Assembly: GCA_002751075.1 (NCBI GenBank)
Contig: NAOQ01000446.1
Span: 14,225 to 41,255, forward strand
DNA length: 27,031 nt
DNA from: Ichthyophonus hoferi
Lineage: Eukaryota > Opisthokonta > Ichthyosporea > Ichthyophonida > Ichthyophonidae
Direction: 5' to 3'
A model generated the notes under the pieces. It made no database searches, was not told where the DNA came from, and saw only the letters and a program-made list of their open reading frames with translations. Within the stretch, counting starts at the first letter, position 1, and the number at the start of each line of letters is the position of its first letter. Made by a program: the position numbers and the translations under genes. Of the stretch, positions 9,872 to 21,226 are shown in pieces.

Positions 9872-12800
9872 ATGCCAGTAGGAGAAAAGAGCCAGGTAAA
9901 AAGCATGTGATTGTTATGTTTATGTTTTGTTATCTGCCTTTGCCTTCTTTTGTGAACCAGTACAGCCGGGTCATTCTAACTCTTCTTATAACTGAGAAGG
10001 AATAAAAAGGCTGTAATATCTAATATCTAAATATCTAGTAGTGGTATGATTTGGTATGCTATATTGCAGTGTAGCAGAAAGTTGGCAAGGCTCACTTGCT
10101 TTATTGACTGAGGAAGGATGAGGTTGTTTATAATGGTAGCTAAGTGGTGTGTTTAAGACAAGTTATGAATATATACTCTTGGGTGTATGGAATAGACTTG
10201 ATTAAGTGCTTGTTTCTTGTGTGTCTGTGATATATTAAAAAAAAAAAAAAAATCATGTTAAACTGACGGTATATGTATAACTTATGTTAGACACTGGTTT
10301 TTGTGTATCAGATTATGTAATAAATCTTTTATTTTACTAATGATTAAACGCTGTTAAAAGGAAAAGACTTTTATACACCTCTTTTATTTTACATAAGGAA
10401 TATATGTATACTTTGCATATATTATATATTTACATACACACAAGTGTGCATACTATACCATAATTGCCATCAATATTAATCCCGAATTTATATTAATATG
10501 AGCCTTCTTCATTCAATCAATTGCAAATAATAATTTTTAATTTTTAATTTTTGTAATCAACTTCAATACTAGTACGAACTAAACCTCCCTTTTCTTCTTC
10601 TCCCAATCATAATGCACGCAGGAAGATAAAATCCTATCAAGTCTGTACACTGAACTCCAATCATGTTTTAATGAGTATGATCAATGGCCCAATGAGCTTG
10701 CAGAACAAAAGGTACTGGGGCCTTTCTTTGGCCAATACTTTCTTGAGAACTCAGAAGGCCATAAACTGTTTCAATTAGCCTTTGGACATGATGATCCAGG
10801 CTGCATACCACTTCCCAAAGGGGCAACCTATGACATCATCATGGGAAACAATGCCTCTTATGTACATCCCCGAGAGGAGGATAGTGCGATACTATTCCTA
10901 AAGACAAAGATAGATGAAGTAATGAAAACCATCAGAGATCATGAATTAGACAATGGCTCTGTTCCGTACGTATAAAATATTATTGTTCTTTTTACTTCTC
11001 TTGGTTCTACATATACTTACACACATCCTTTCACATACTCACTTCTCCTTAAATATATACCCTCAACTACTCTTTCAGAATTTTGTATGATATTTCATGA
11101 TATTTCCTTTTTGCTATTACTATCATTATAACTATTACTATTCCTGTTACTATTACTATTATTATCATTATTACTATTATTATTATTATTCCTATTCCTA
11201 TTACTATTACTATTACTATTATTTCTTACTTTCTTCCCGTCTTCGTTCCAATAGATTTGGATATTATGATGTTAAACCAATGAAACACACCAAAGGAAGC
11301 CTTAAAGGTCAAATGGGATTGGCTGCCTCTCGACCTATGATGGGGCCCTCAGTCCTTGGTGCATATCATGGAATGGCACTTACACAAGGTGATATTGAAA
11401 GATGGGTATGTATGATCTGCAGGGCCCTTTCCCTTTCCTATATTACCTCTTCTTTTTGCTTTCTCTCTCTTTTTTAACTACTATCAGTTACAAGCACACA
11501 TACACGTACTCCCTTTGCTATATGCATTCATCAAATACGTCTTCTATTTCATCTTTTCCTATCTTCCCTCTGTTTTTCATTCAATTCTATTTTTCTACTA
11601 TTCTTTTTTGTTCTATATATTACTTAAAAATTAGAATCCTATGCTTGAAGACAGTAGTTAATTAAAACATAACCTTTTTAGGCATGCAATTAAGCCATTA
11701 GTTAGATGATCCCATAGAACATAAATAAAATGATTATATATATATGATTCTGGGGACTAGACTCATGACTAGAATTTTTTAAAAGAAGTAGAGAAGTCGT
11801 TCCAACAGTCAATCCGATTGCCCCGTGTAGATCCCCTACACACAGCGACAGCAGCATAATCTGTACCAATGGGAAGTGTCGGTGGCCAAAAAAGGAATTC
11901 TGTCTGAAAAAGAGGTCTCATTGGATCCTACACTGGCCAATCGCCTCAACATCCCCATGACCCCTTTTATGCTGATGAATGATTGTCGGGTAAACCCATC
12001 TCCTGATCAACCTATGTAAGTCTGTATATATGTTTGTATATATATATGGTACCTTTGGGGTCGAGAACGAGAGGCTGTTAGGTGTCAATAGAAATGCAAT
12101 AATCTTATTATTATAACTTTTTTGATTTGGTGTCCAAAAATGAACACAAAACGCTTGAAAAGATAAATATTGCTACTACGACCACATAATAAGGGGAAAA
12201 AGAGGCGGCATGATTGGTTGAGGATCATTAAATTTGTTTATTCTCTTTTCCATTGCCCAACATAATTACGAGATCTTTATGTAATACATGTGATTCGCTA
12301 CCAGTGATAATAGATATATAGAATAAATAAACAACTGAACATATCTGATTAGAGATGATAAGATGATAAGTATCCACTTACGGGAGATTATTTTCAGTGC
12401 ATGTCCACTGACCCGGGCTATAACCTAGGCTTACAAAAATGGATGCAGACAATCAGAATATCTCGGTGGCCTCCATCACCATTGATAATAAATGGTCTGT
12501 CCTATTATTAGTGTTGATCAAAGGTATGGTAAATATATAACCCCCTATGTGTTTTTTGCAAAGTTTTCACTCAAATGTTACACTATGTTATGCTTATACT
12601 TAAATTTTCCATTGATTCCATTGGTGTATCTGCTTCATAAAGATGGGTTTAAAGGTCACTTGTAACTTATAAATAATATTTATTAGGAGATATCTGAAAT
12701 ATGCTTTATATTGAGCGTACAGTGCTGGATTTTTATATTTTAGGTGTGGATTTGTTGAAATTTTAATTTTATATAACTAGTTGGAACATTTCCTAGAATA

Positions 12801-15763
12801 GCCTGCCCTATCGAATCTAACCTATTACTGGTTGCTCATAGACTAATCTAAATTATTTTTATTGTCTATTAGTTTAGCCAATTTAACGAGCACAAGTGGC
12901 CCAGCTGTTAAATTAGATAAATCTAGGTCAGGTCTAATCTGTCATAATCTGATTTGTAGATGTGGAGGAGGGAGATGAGCTAAGGGGAGACTATGGCAAT
13001 CACTATTGGTCCGTGTTTCTTAACAGTACTTATGTGGGTATTCCAGTTTTTTTTTTACCCTCTTCTAATGGCTTTATATGATTGGTTTTATCTGTATTTA
13101 TTTCAGAAACTTAAGCTGCAACTTTCATATGATGCACATGTTAATGGATTTGTTTGATATATATATATATATACATATTATTATCTTTCTTTTATTTTTA
13201 TTTTTTTTCTTTTTCTTATTCCTACTTATCAGAATCTGTGTAAGTTCTATTGACTGGTACACAGCTGTTGGGATCTCCAATTGTATAACTGGTAGTGGTT
13301 AGAGTTGTTTGACCAGTATAAGTAATAGCTGCTTGATTAAGTCTGTCTTTAAGACTCAGTTGTGCTAGAGGATTTACTGAAGGCCCATACACCAATTCTC
13401 TAGGCAACTGATTGTGATGATTATATCTTTGTTCTAATATAGAAGGAATATATGTTTTGATGCGCTTTGGTGCAAGTGTAGAAATTGCGCAATGTGATCG
13501 ATCATTAAGTAGAGCTATATTACTATGTATATAAAACAATTATCACTATCTAATGTTAATAAGAAATTCTCAGGCTTCTGAATAGGTGTGCGATTTGGAC
13601 ACTGGTTATCGTTTACGAGAGCCAGTGATAAATTAGACATCACAATAATAATATATAATTAAGTGTAAAGTGTCTTTATGTATGTTTACGAGGACTTCGT
13701 CTTTGCCATAAGTATCATCAATGTATGAGCGAAATAACCGGGGCTTTATTATTGATTGCAGTTTACATTTATAGTTTTTGCGTTTCATCTTAATATCCCA
13801 ATAGTAATATCTTATTTCTAGAATGGCTCTTTAGCTAGCTACCTCGTTGGTGTAATTCTTATCTATTGTGTATTGACAAATCAATCTATCGAGTTGAAAA
13901 AAAAAAGTTATGCAATTGAATCATTATGCAATTAACTAATCTTGAGCCGCAATCATTAATCTTATTATCTGGGCTTCAATCGGAACCTACTTACTCATTA
14001 GGTGGTTTGCGATCTTGCAACACTCGTTTATTATATGTTTTGAGTTATTGTTGACCATCCCTCCTACCAGTTGTTTTTGGTTTTTAATTTTAAAGCACAT
14101 TTTGCTAAACACCTGCTGCCAATCCAACCACTCCTTAAGGAACCTATTACTGAAGACATTGTTTACTGATTACTATTACTACCATATATAGATATAGACC
14201 AATTGTTCCCATTGGAGTTTAAAAATCAGTTGACCCATGTAATTAACATGATGCACACTAAAAATTTAAAATGTGTCAAACCTAGAACCCAATAGATATC
14301 TCCTTTTATATATAAAATGTGGTCAGTTAAAATAAAAGGGTGTTCTTTATCTCTCATTCCTCACAACTCTTCTAATTAATTACCCTGTATCTTTGCTTTG
14401 CGCTATCCAACCGATAATTTCATATAATTTTATCTTAAATTTCTTAACAAGTTATATATAGTCTTACTTCCACGATATGTTTGGTTGGTTACTACTAATT
14501 CATTTTCCAATGCTTTTATCTTTTACTTTCCTTATATATCTTGTTTTTGTTGTTGTTTTTTATAATATATGCGTGTTTGTATGTACATATAGATGTGTAT
14601 ATATATGGGTTTGCACCATTTTTTCAAAGCCTGTCCAGACGCCATCTCATTTAGTTCACCAATAGGATGCCAGAATATTTCATATTATTCGAGATCATCT
14701 GGCAGCCAATAAAGACTCAAAGAGCGCCCCATTCGTCTACCAACCCCTGACCAGCTTATTTACATCACTTTTAGACACATATCATACACCAATCGTCTTT
14801 CAGCCCAGTGGTAGAGCCATTTTCATTGGAGAATCTAACTTAAGTGAAGATGAATGTGATACTTCTACTAATGATGATGATTACATACCTGAAGATGAAA
14901 TTGAACCAAAACGCCTTAAACTCGTTAAGTCAACCTCATATAGTAGATCTGATTCGGAACTATCACCTTTATCGGACCAATCATATGCATCACCCTCACC
15001 TGCTTTGAAAAAACGGCCAACGAAGTTGCCTATACCCCATATGCCCATACATTTCTCAACTTCTTCGGACGAAGACTTTACTGAGGTTGATGAAACAAGT
15101 AAAGCAACAACAATACCAACAATAGCATCACCAACAACAACACCTAAAAAGTATATACGGAAAAAGAATAAATCTGGGAAACGGGAGAAAAGGATTGAAA
15201 AGGAAAGAGGCAGTATAAAGGCTGTGATTGATTCGCCAAAGGTCCCATCACCTGTTGACATTAAAAGCAACCATAGTAACCAGTCTACAGAGGAATCATT
15301 GATTGGTTCTATTGATAATTCGGGGTCTGAAGACGAGCCAATAGGAAGTACAGATGAAATTTTAAATTATACCGACTCGCATGAAAGTTCTATCAATAAT
15401 GACATTTTTGATAATGTGGTAAGACATGGGATTAATACAGTTATGGATGATAGTATTAATGATCCTAATAATAATGAGTGTACGTATAGGGTGAAAGGAG
15501 ATAATGTATTACATCCATACCATACTAAATCAAATCTGACACAGCGAATGAGATCTCCTAGTAGTATAGTGGAGCCAGTTACTATAATAGCTGATATTGA
15601 TACTAATGATACATACCCAATCACAATCAATGATGACACTTCATTAACAGCAAGCCCGTCTATTCGTCGCGACAGTATCAAAGGACGACAGGAAATGAGA
15701 AATAGATATACTGTATTCAGCAATTCTGTCGACACAGTTATTGTTATATCTGATTCAGAATAA
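9872..15763 (+). CDS. SET-domain protein with SIM-bearing disordered tail, 7 exons, 656 aa
   Basis: Probable lysine methyltransferase-like nuclear protein. My exon model is 9872-9895, 10622-10965, 11255-11405, 11831-12015, 12429-12523, 12960-13033 and 14666-15763. All introns are GT-AG, the phases join without a stop, and the frame ends TAA. Residues 9-122 are unrecognised. The SET domain spans about 124-285, with VLGAYHG (156-162), a YQWEV strand (185-189), and MNDCRVNP (222-229) at the place of the canonical N-H-x-C-x-P-N. It ends with EEGDELRGDYGNHYW (269-283), the typical G-x-EL-x-x-DYG ending with Tyr278. The tail, about 370 residues, is acidic and serine-rich with a basic NLS-like patch (about 452-472). 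Two SUMO-interacting-motif candidates are VTIIADID (596-603) and the C-terminal VIVISDSE (649-656). No zinc-binding pre-SET was seen. The substrate is unknown. Exon 4 could instead start at 11852 or 11855. The long last intron could hide another exon. Confidence 0.75.
11114..11224 (+). repeat. Pyrimidine-rich TTA/CTA trinucleotide microsatellite
   Basis: Imperfect run of TAT, TAC and TTA triplets in intron 2 of the SET gene, ending about 30 bp before the exon 3 acceptor, where it may double as an extended polypyrimidine tract. It reads as a Y/T-rich open frame, which is an artefact of the repeat. Confidence 0.85.
13034..14665 (+). other. Long last intron of the SET gene
   Basis: Donor GTGGGT follows the Tyr291 codon, and acceptor CAATAG precedes the large last exon. 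Both sides are in phase 0. At 1632 nt it is more than twice as long as any other intron of the gene. It contains an antisense protein-like frame (13222-13640), an AT run near 13159 and otherwise AT-rich DNA. An additional exon or an alternative early 3' end inside it cannot be excluded. Confidence 0.55.
13222..13640 (-). pseudogene. Unrecognised antisense protein-like frames, probably decayed
   Basis: Two overlapping minus-strand open stretches lie within the SET gene's last intron. One is 41 codons, starts with ATG at 13640 and begins MSNLSLALVNDNQCP. The other is about 105 codons, from 13539 to 13222, and includes APKRIKTYIPSILEQRYNHH and PRELVYGPSVNPLAQLSLKD. Both have balanced, protein-like composition that is unusual for this AT-rich non-coding DNA, which suggests a single former coding sequence. 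I recognise no domain. It could be a small nested gene, a decayed insertion or, less likely, chance. Confidence 0.35.
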
Positions 15764-15764
15764 A
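15759..15764 (+). terminator. Candidate polyadenylation signal overlapping the SET stop codon
   Basis: The last codons read GAA TAA followed by A, giving a perfect AATAAA hexamer that includes the stop codon. A further AATAAA lies near 15993. Which one is used cannot be told. Confidence 0.3.
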
Positions 15765-15769
15765 TAATT

Positions 15770-16203
15770 TGATGCTCACTAGGTATACTTGATGCTGTTG
15801 TGGTTGGATTGTTTTATATTCTCTACTGGTATTTTTCTTATTTTGTATGTCCAAACATGGAGTTCATTATGGTTTCTTTTCACGTGTAGTGTCAGCTATC
15901 GTTTAATAGCTGTGTTAATTAACTCCACCTCTCCAATCAGAGGTAGTAATAATTATAACTACGTTTAACAAGCAATCTAGAATTAGTGGAAAAATAAAAC
16001 CCTCGCCCAACGTTCCGTGTCAGTGGGTCTATTTATATTTTATTTACGTATACATGGCAAACACGTTAGTTAGATTGAAGGCACCTAATCAAATGCATAA
16101 TCAAGATCTTATAGGAAGCCTACTTATTAAGTGGTCTTCCCTATAGGATAAACCTAATACATGACATGTAGTGAATAACCTGTCGATATCTACCTGTGTA
16201 GTA
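15770..16203. other. AT-rich spacer after the SET gene
   Basis: Presumed 3' flank of the SET gene. I see no reading frame, RNA gene or clear repeat until the dispersed repeat at about 16204. Confidence 0.4.
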
Positions 16204-16400
16204 ATTAGCTCACCCATGTTTTAGGTGGCGGTAGACTATTGCAAGCAGAGAATTCAAGATAAAAACTGTTGTCTTTATTCGGTATCACTACAGAATCTAA
16301 AGTGTTCCTAATTTCTTTCAAGCAGAAGCCAGCATTAATTAGTTAATTAATAACATACTTATAACTGTAGTTACTTTGCCTATAAAGTACATTTATATTA
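16204..16400 (-). repeat. Dispersed repeat R2, copy 1 (possible solo LTR remnant)
   Basis: Aligns with 21227-21443 in the same orientation. Shared strings include GACTATTGCAA, AAGATAAAAACTGT and TAACTGTAGTTACTTTGCC. On the minus strand the segment contains GAATAAAGAC, a polyadenylation-like string as found in LTRs, hence the suggested strand. No partner terminal repeat lies close by, so a solo LTR or another short interspersed element are both possible. It is decayed. Confidence 0.6.
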
Positions 16401-17219
16401 TACACTTTAGTAACCTGGTAAAACCACAAGCTAAAGAGAAAAGAAAAGAAAAACATGGTGTTGATGCCAGTAAAAAAGTGCAGCTGACTCCTTGATATTT
16501 AACATGATACTAAATACTGATAGTAGTATTATAAACATCTCTTAAGTTTTGATACGTATGGCTCTCATAATTAACACATTTAGAAGCTGGGCTTAGGTCA
16601 CTTCCTTTATACCATAATAATTAAATTCTAACCATGGTATTGAACCATATTGATATTAATATTTAGCAATATAGCTACTAATATATTATTTAATGTATTG
16701 TATATATTAACTATGGTAGTGCAATAACAGTAATATAAATGTATCCGTAATTGTTTGCCAATCATGATCCACCCATTAAACATATAGTAATGCTCAGGCA
16801 CTTAAGAGTCAAGTACTAAAACTGATAAATATTTACAAATATAGAATAATCATGAAGAAAACCATTTCCACAATTCCAAGCTTTGCATTGCAATATGCAT
16901 AAATACGAAAAATAAACATAGTATCAAATAATAACTTAACTACTTATTCTTACAATAAATTAATTTCCCCTCAATCCTATACAGCGTATATCGTGTAATA
17001 GTTTACAATATAATCATGAAAACTCCGTACAACTTACAAAAAAATATTCCCACTAACTACCCTTCCCTAAAAAAAAGTACCTGGTTATCAAGAAAGTAAT
17101 CGAGAGTTGAACCAAAAGATAATAGCTTAACTATACAAGATAAACCCCTAAATAAAATAATAATAACCATCCCCCACAAAAATGCAAATTAATTAAAGTT
17201 GACAATTCAACAAGTAAGT
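16401..17219. other. AT-rich spacer downstream of RPS2
   Basis: Very AT-rich, with no gene seen. It includes the 3' flank of RPS2, which is transcribed leftwards. I found no obvious minus-strand AATAAA close to the RPS2 stop. Confidence 0.4.
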
Positions 17220-18246
17220 TTAATACTTCTGGACCTTGCGGCCCTTGTTGAGGAAGTCAGTGTGGGCTTGGAAAGGATCCTTGAGGAAGACGGTCTCCTT
17301 CCAGAGGTCGGGGGTAAGGTAGGTGGAAGTGTTGATGAGGGCAGCGAACACAGCCTTGGCGAAGTTACCCTTGGTACGGGTGTAACCGCGAGCGCAAGTG
17401 TAGCAATCCTCAACACCAGCAAGCTGAAGAAGCCTCTTGGGGGTAGAGGCGGCAACAATTCCGGTACCCTTGGGGGCAGGGATCAGGCGCACCATGACGG
17501 AACCGCACTTACCAGTGACCTTAACGGGCACGGTGTGGGGCTGGCCAATCTTGGAACCCCAGTAACCACGACGAACGGGGATGACGGAGAGCTTGGCGAG
17601 GATGATGGCACCGCGAATGGCAGTGGCAACTTCCTTAGAGCACTTGACTCCGAGGCCGAGGTGGCCCTCACCATCACCGATCACGACGAAGGCTTTGAAG
17701 CGAGTGCGCTGACCAGCAGTAGTCTGCTTCTGGACGGGCATGATCTTAAGGACCTCATCTTTCAGCTTGGGGAGGAAGTGATCGATAATCTGGTACTCCT
17801 TAACGGCGAGAGAGAAAAGGTAGATCTCCTCGAGCTTGGCGATCTTACCCTCCTTGACGAGGCGACCCAGCTTGGTGACAGGCACCCACTCCTTCTCCTC
17901 GTTGTCCTAAACATGAAACATTCATGTCAGCATGGATATTAAAAATTTAAACATTCTTGGTTTAGAATTCAATGTAGACAAAATGATAAAGTTTAATTTT
18001 ATTATATTTATAGATTTATTTCACTGAAAACAAAAGACTAACGAAAAATACTTGAAAACAAAAAATATTTGAATTAACCTCGGGTCAATAACCCCCTACA
18101 ATAATAAAACTTTAACCCACCTTGCGGCCAACGCGGGGACCACCACGTCCACGACCACCACGGTCACCACCGCGTCCGCGGCCGAAACCACCGCGGAAAC
18201 CACTGCGCTCTCCACTACGCTCAACACCGGTCTGAGTATCAGCCAT
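17220..18246 (-). CDS. RPS2: 40S ribosomal protein uS5 (RPS2), 2 exons, 270 aa
   Basis: Small-subunit protein at the decoding-site/mRNA-entry side of the 40S ribosome. The coding exons are 18246-18121 (42 codons) and 17906-17220 (228 codons plus TAA), with a 214-nt phase-0 intron (donor GTGGGT, acceptor TTTAG). The N-terminus is the RGG-rich tail typical of eukaryotic uS5 (GGFRGG-like, about residues 16-41). The S5 N-terminal double-stranded-RNA-binding fold spans about 92-155, with [18 protein letters not shown] and [20 protein letters not shown]. The S5 C-terminal domain spans about 170-245, with [19 protein letters not shown] and LTPDLWKET. The length is close to human (293) and yeast (254) homologues. 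Codons are strongly biased to C/G third bases against an AT-rich background, as expected for a very highly expressed gene. The ATG at 18246 is fixed by the family N-terminus and by an acceptor-like site just before it. Confidence 0.98.
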
Positions 18247-18248
18247 TG

Positions 18249-18668
18249 CTGTAAGGGAAAACAATAATTACTAACAATCATGGCAATTTACGATGTTTCA
18301 ACTAAAAAAAAAACTGTAGTTAGTATATCCGTCGATATCGGGTGTAATCCACCTAAAATTACATCCATCCAAATGCATTCCTCGATAATCCATTCCCCTT
18401 CTTTGCTAGTACGCCTGAATTTTTGAAATGTCGCACATATATGATATCCATGTTGCCGATGAACAATACTATTATGAAATATAACGGGGAAAAAAATATT
18501 TGATGCAGAAAAATTATGGAATTTTTTTTTAAAATAAACTCAAAACTGATAAGAAAAAAAAAATCCTTCAATTTTTGGTGTGAGAAAATAATAGTAAAAC
18601 ATGGACTACAAAAAATGAAAATGTTGTATTGATAAATGAAAAGCCAAAAAAAAAAATGGAAGACATAC
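18249..18668 (-). promoter_or_regulatory. Candidate 5'-leader intron and 5' UTR of RPS2
   Basis: Just before the RPS2 start codon the minus strand reads TTTTCCCTTACAG, a very good splice acceptor, leaving only CA before the ATG. A matching donor GTATGT occurs at 18668-18663, preceded by a CT-rich leader (TCTTCTTTCTCC near 18690). A leader intron of about 420 nt is therefore plausible; such introns are common in fungal ribosomal protein genes. Other donors further upstream are possible. Confidence 0.45.
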
Positions 18669-18719
18669 GTGCGATTTATTTCAACAAATGGAGAAAGAAG
18701 ACCAACTAAAAGGTGAACT

Positions 18720-21226
18720 GTGAATATGTATATTACTAGATAATACTAGAAATATGGCAGTGGCCAATGCAATCCAAGAATTGATATCAGTAACCACTTG
18801 ATATTAACAATTGATACTAGTAGCCAATTATAGTTAAACAAAAGAAAAATTATCCTATAACATTTTAATGGTATGTACTGATGCCGCCCACGTATTGGCT
18901 AATACTATAGCCTGTTAACTATTATTTTTCGTAACCAGATAGTAATTTTTAATCAAGGAAGGTGAATGAATTGTAAACCCCCAAGTCTTAATAATAATCT
19001 TGATACAAAGTTGTTTGCAAGTTAGTATAAAGTTGTTTTTCATATCTTTTTAGTTAAAAGATTTATTTATTTATTTTTCAATGCTTGGGAATTGTAGTAA
19101 AACTATTGAGAGGTTAGGTAATGGCTTAATAGGTACGAATCTATGTTGGATTCAAGAAAAAATATATTAAAATTGAAAATTAGAAGTATATAATATGTAC
19201 ATTTTGTTTAGCTTAATATAGCTGCATTCATTGTATTAACAGCTTGGCATATAATCTACATATGATATAATCTTCTGTTGTCCTGGAAATATATCTATTA
19301 CTCTTACTCTGTATATCATTCCGAGTGATCTCGTTATCGTTAATACTATGCAAAGAGCGGGTGAGGTGGTACGACACTATTTGATTTAGAATCTATTTCT
19401 TTTTGCATGTCTGTGTGCATAATACTGTGCACTATTTCAAAATATTTATTTAAAACTGTATTGAATTTGAGCCCATCTTGCCAAATACAGCGTATTCAAA
19501 ACATAGCTTTATACAACGTTCTATAATGTCTCTAATTATCAGTACAGGTTAATGTTCTGTTCTATTAATACTGTATTATTATGTTGATTAAGCATTCTAT
19601 GTGAAAAACCAAGTAAAATAAAAATGTAACTTGAGTCCCTCAGATATTTATTTTTCCCAAATTAAGTACTCATGAATTTGTGAATCATTGAAATACCAGT
19701 GCAAAAGTTTTAGTGGATACGTCCAAATAGTCTAATATATTTAGTAATATTATAGTGATTCAGGCAAAAATGATAACATACATGCATATATAGAGTACAT
19801 GACTCGAAACTTGAGTTTACTACCTTATGTCTATTATATGTTTTTATATAAATTCTAATGTATTGTTACTAATTAGCCACACTTAATCTTACTATTGTTC
19901 CTTTTCTGGCCGTACCATGTTTAAATTATGATTTAAAGCCTACTTTTTCTTGTTCTTTTTTTTTGCTCTTTAAACAAGTCAACCATTTCATATACTACTG
20001 AATATATATATTTTTTATATTTTCTGGGGTTCTCATGAAAGATTTTCCAACCATTTAAGATGTAAGCGTTGGTCTTAAATGTGATGTCATGTACTTTCAG
20101 ATAAACTTTATTATAAGATGCATGTGTACCGATAATGTATCCTGCTTAAATACTATAGTGCATTACAGTTGATGATAGAATAGCGTGTACAATACGTCCA
20201 TAAATATTTTTGATTAGTTCATGGTTGCCTACTCTTTTCATATATGTTGTAGTTTTAATATCTGTACATATGCGACTGTTTTTTAAGTTGTATGGATTAT
20301 CTTACTTGGATTCATGATGAATTCTCATCATAAATATTCTACCTCCAATTAGAATGATTAGTTGTACACATGCTAATCATACAATTCGTTGAGAGTGAAT
20401 CTCTGTAACCTAATTGGGTACAAGTCTAACTATCTAAAATGAACTGGTACGGCTAAAGAACTATTTGGTAAATTTTACATTAAAATGGATATCTATCAAA
20501 CTCTTGTACCTTACGTCTATTCTACTATTCTATTACATAAACGTCCGAAGGATAAGCAAATATTTTACTTCTTCTAAATTTTTATGTGTTTGATTGTCCA
20601 ATTATGCCGCCTAGTATAACAAATAAAAATAAAAATGAACATCTAATAGAATGACTTGCATAATAAATCACGGCTTAGCTAATGAAAATACATTACTATG
20701 ACGAGCCTATCTAAAAAAAATAGCTAGTGACGTCTTAATAATCATAGATACTTTATTTAATTAGAAGTTGCTCACATTCGTAAAATTATTTTAGAAAAAA
20801 TGCACACATTTTAATTCTTGACTAAATTAAAATAATAAATTGTATGTGAAACTTCTAAATCAAATTTAGGATGATTGTTTTCCTATAAAAAAAAATGTTA
20901 ATACCATGTAAGACTCTAGTGTCTCAGCACAATATTGGTTTAATTTTTAAAACTACCTTACCCGATTTAGCAGCGCTAGATGTAGCTCCTATTTTTCTAA
21001 TTAAGCGGCTAATATCGTATTTTTTAATTATGGTAAGTGTAAAAATGAATACTCATAAATATGTATTTTGCAGCCATAAATTAATAGAAAAATGTCGGGC
21101 TCCAACAAAAATTTTATATTTTGAAAGAGTAATAATTATATTAATCTCCAAGTATCAAAGGATCTACGCGAAACTGATAAAAACCCAAGCCTTACTATAG
21201 ATGAGTCGACTTCGGCAAATTCAGTC
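18720..21226. other. Long AT-rich region with no recognisable gene
   Basis: About 2.5 kb in which I see no supported gene, RNA gene or mobile element. There is a short imperfect double repeat at about 18779-18830 (AATTGATAT and AATTGATAC units). A perfect 8-bp inverted repeat (ATGATTAG and CTAATCAT) lies at about 20354-20380. An open frame at 20895-21200 (101 codons) has no recognisable features and is probably chance. Confidence 0.5.

Noticed and set aside
11097-11477. A 126-codon frame taken as its own gene
   Set aside because: Its first third is the translated trinucleotide microsatellite and its last part is intron. Only the middle (11255-11405) is real, as exon 3 of the SET gene.
17199-17942. 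A 247-codon plus-strand open frame opposite RPS2
   Set aside because: It is the antisense shadow of the codon-biased RPS2 exon. Its product is L/G/D/E-rich low complexity with no features, and it starts from a non-ATG codon.
20895-21200. A 101-codon plus-strand frame beginning MLIPCKTLV
   Set aside because: It starts with ATG but has no recognisable domain, lies in gene-poor AT-rich DNA and is followed at once by the R2 repeat. Chance is the simpler reading.
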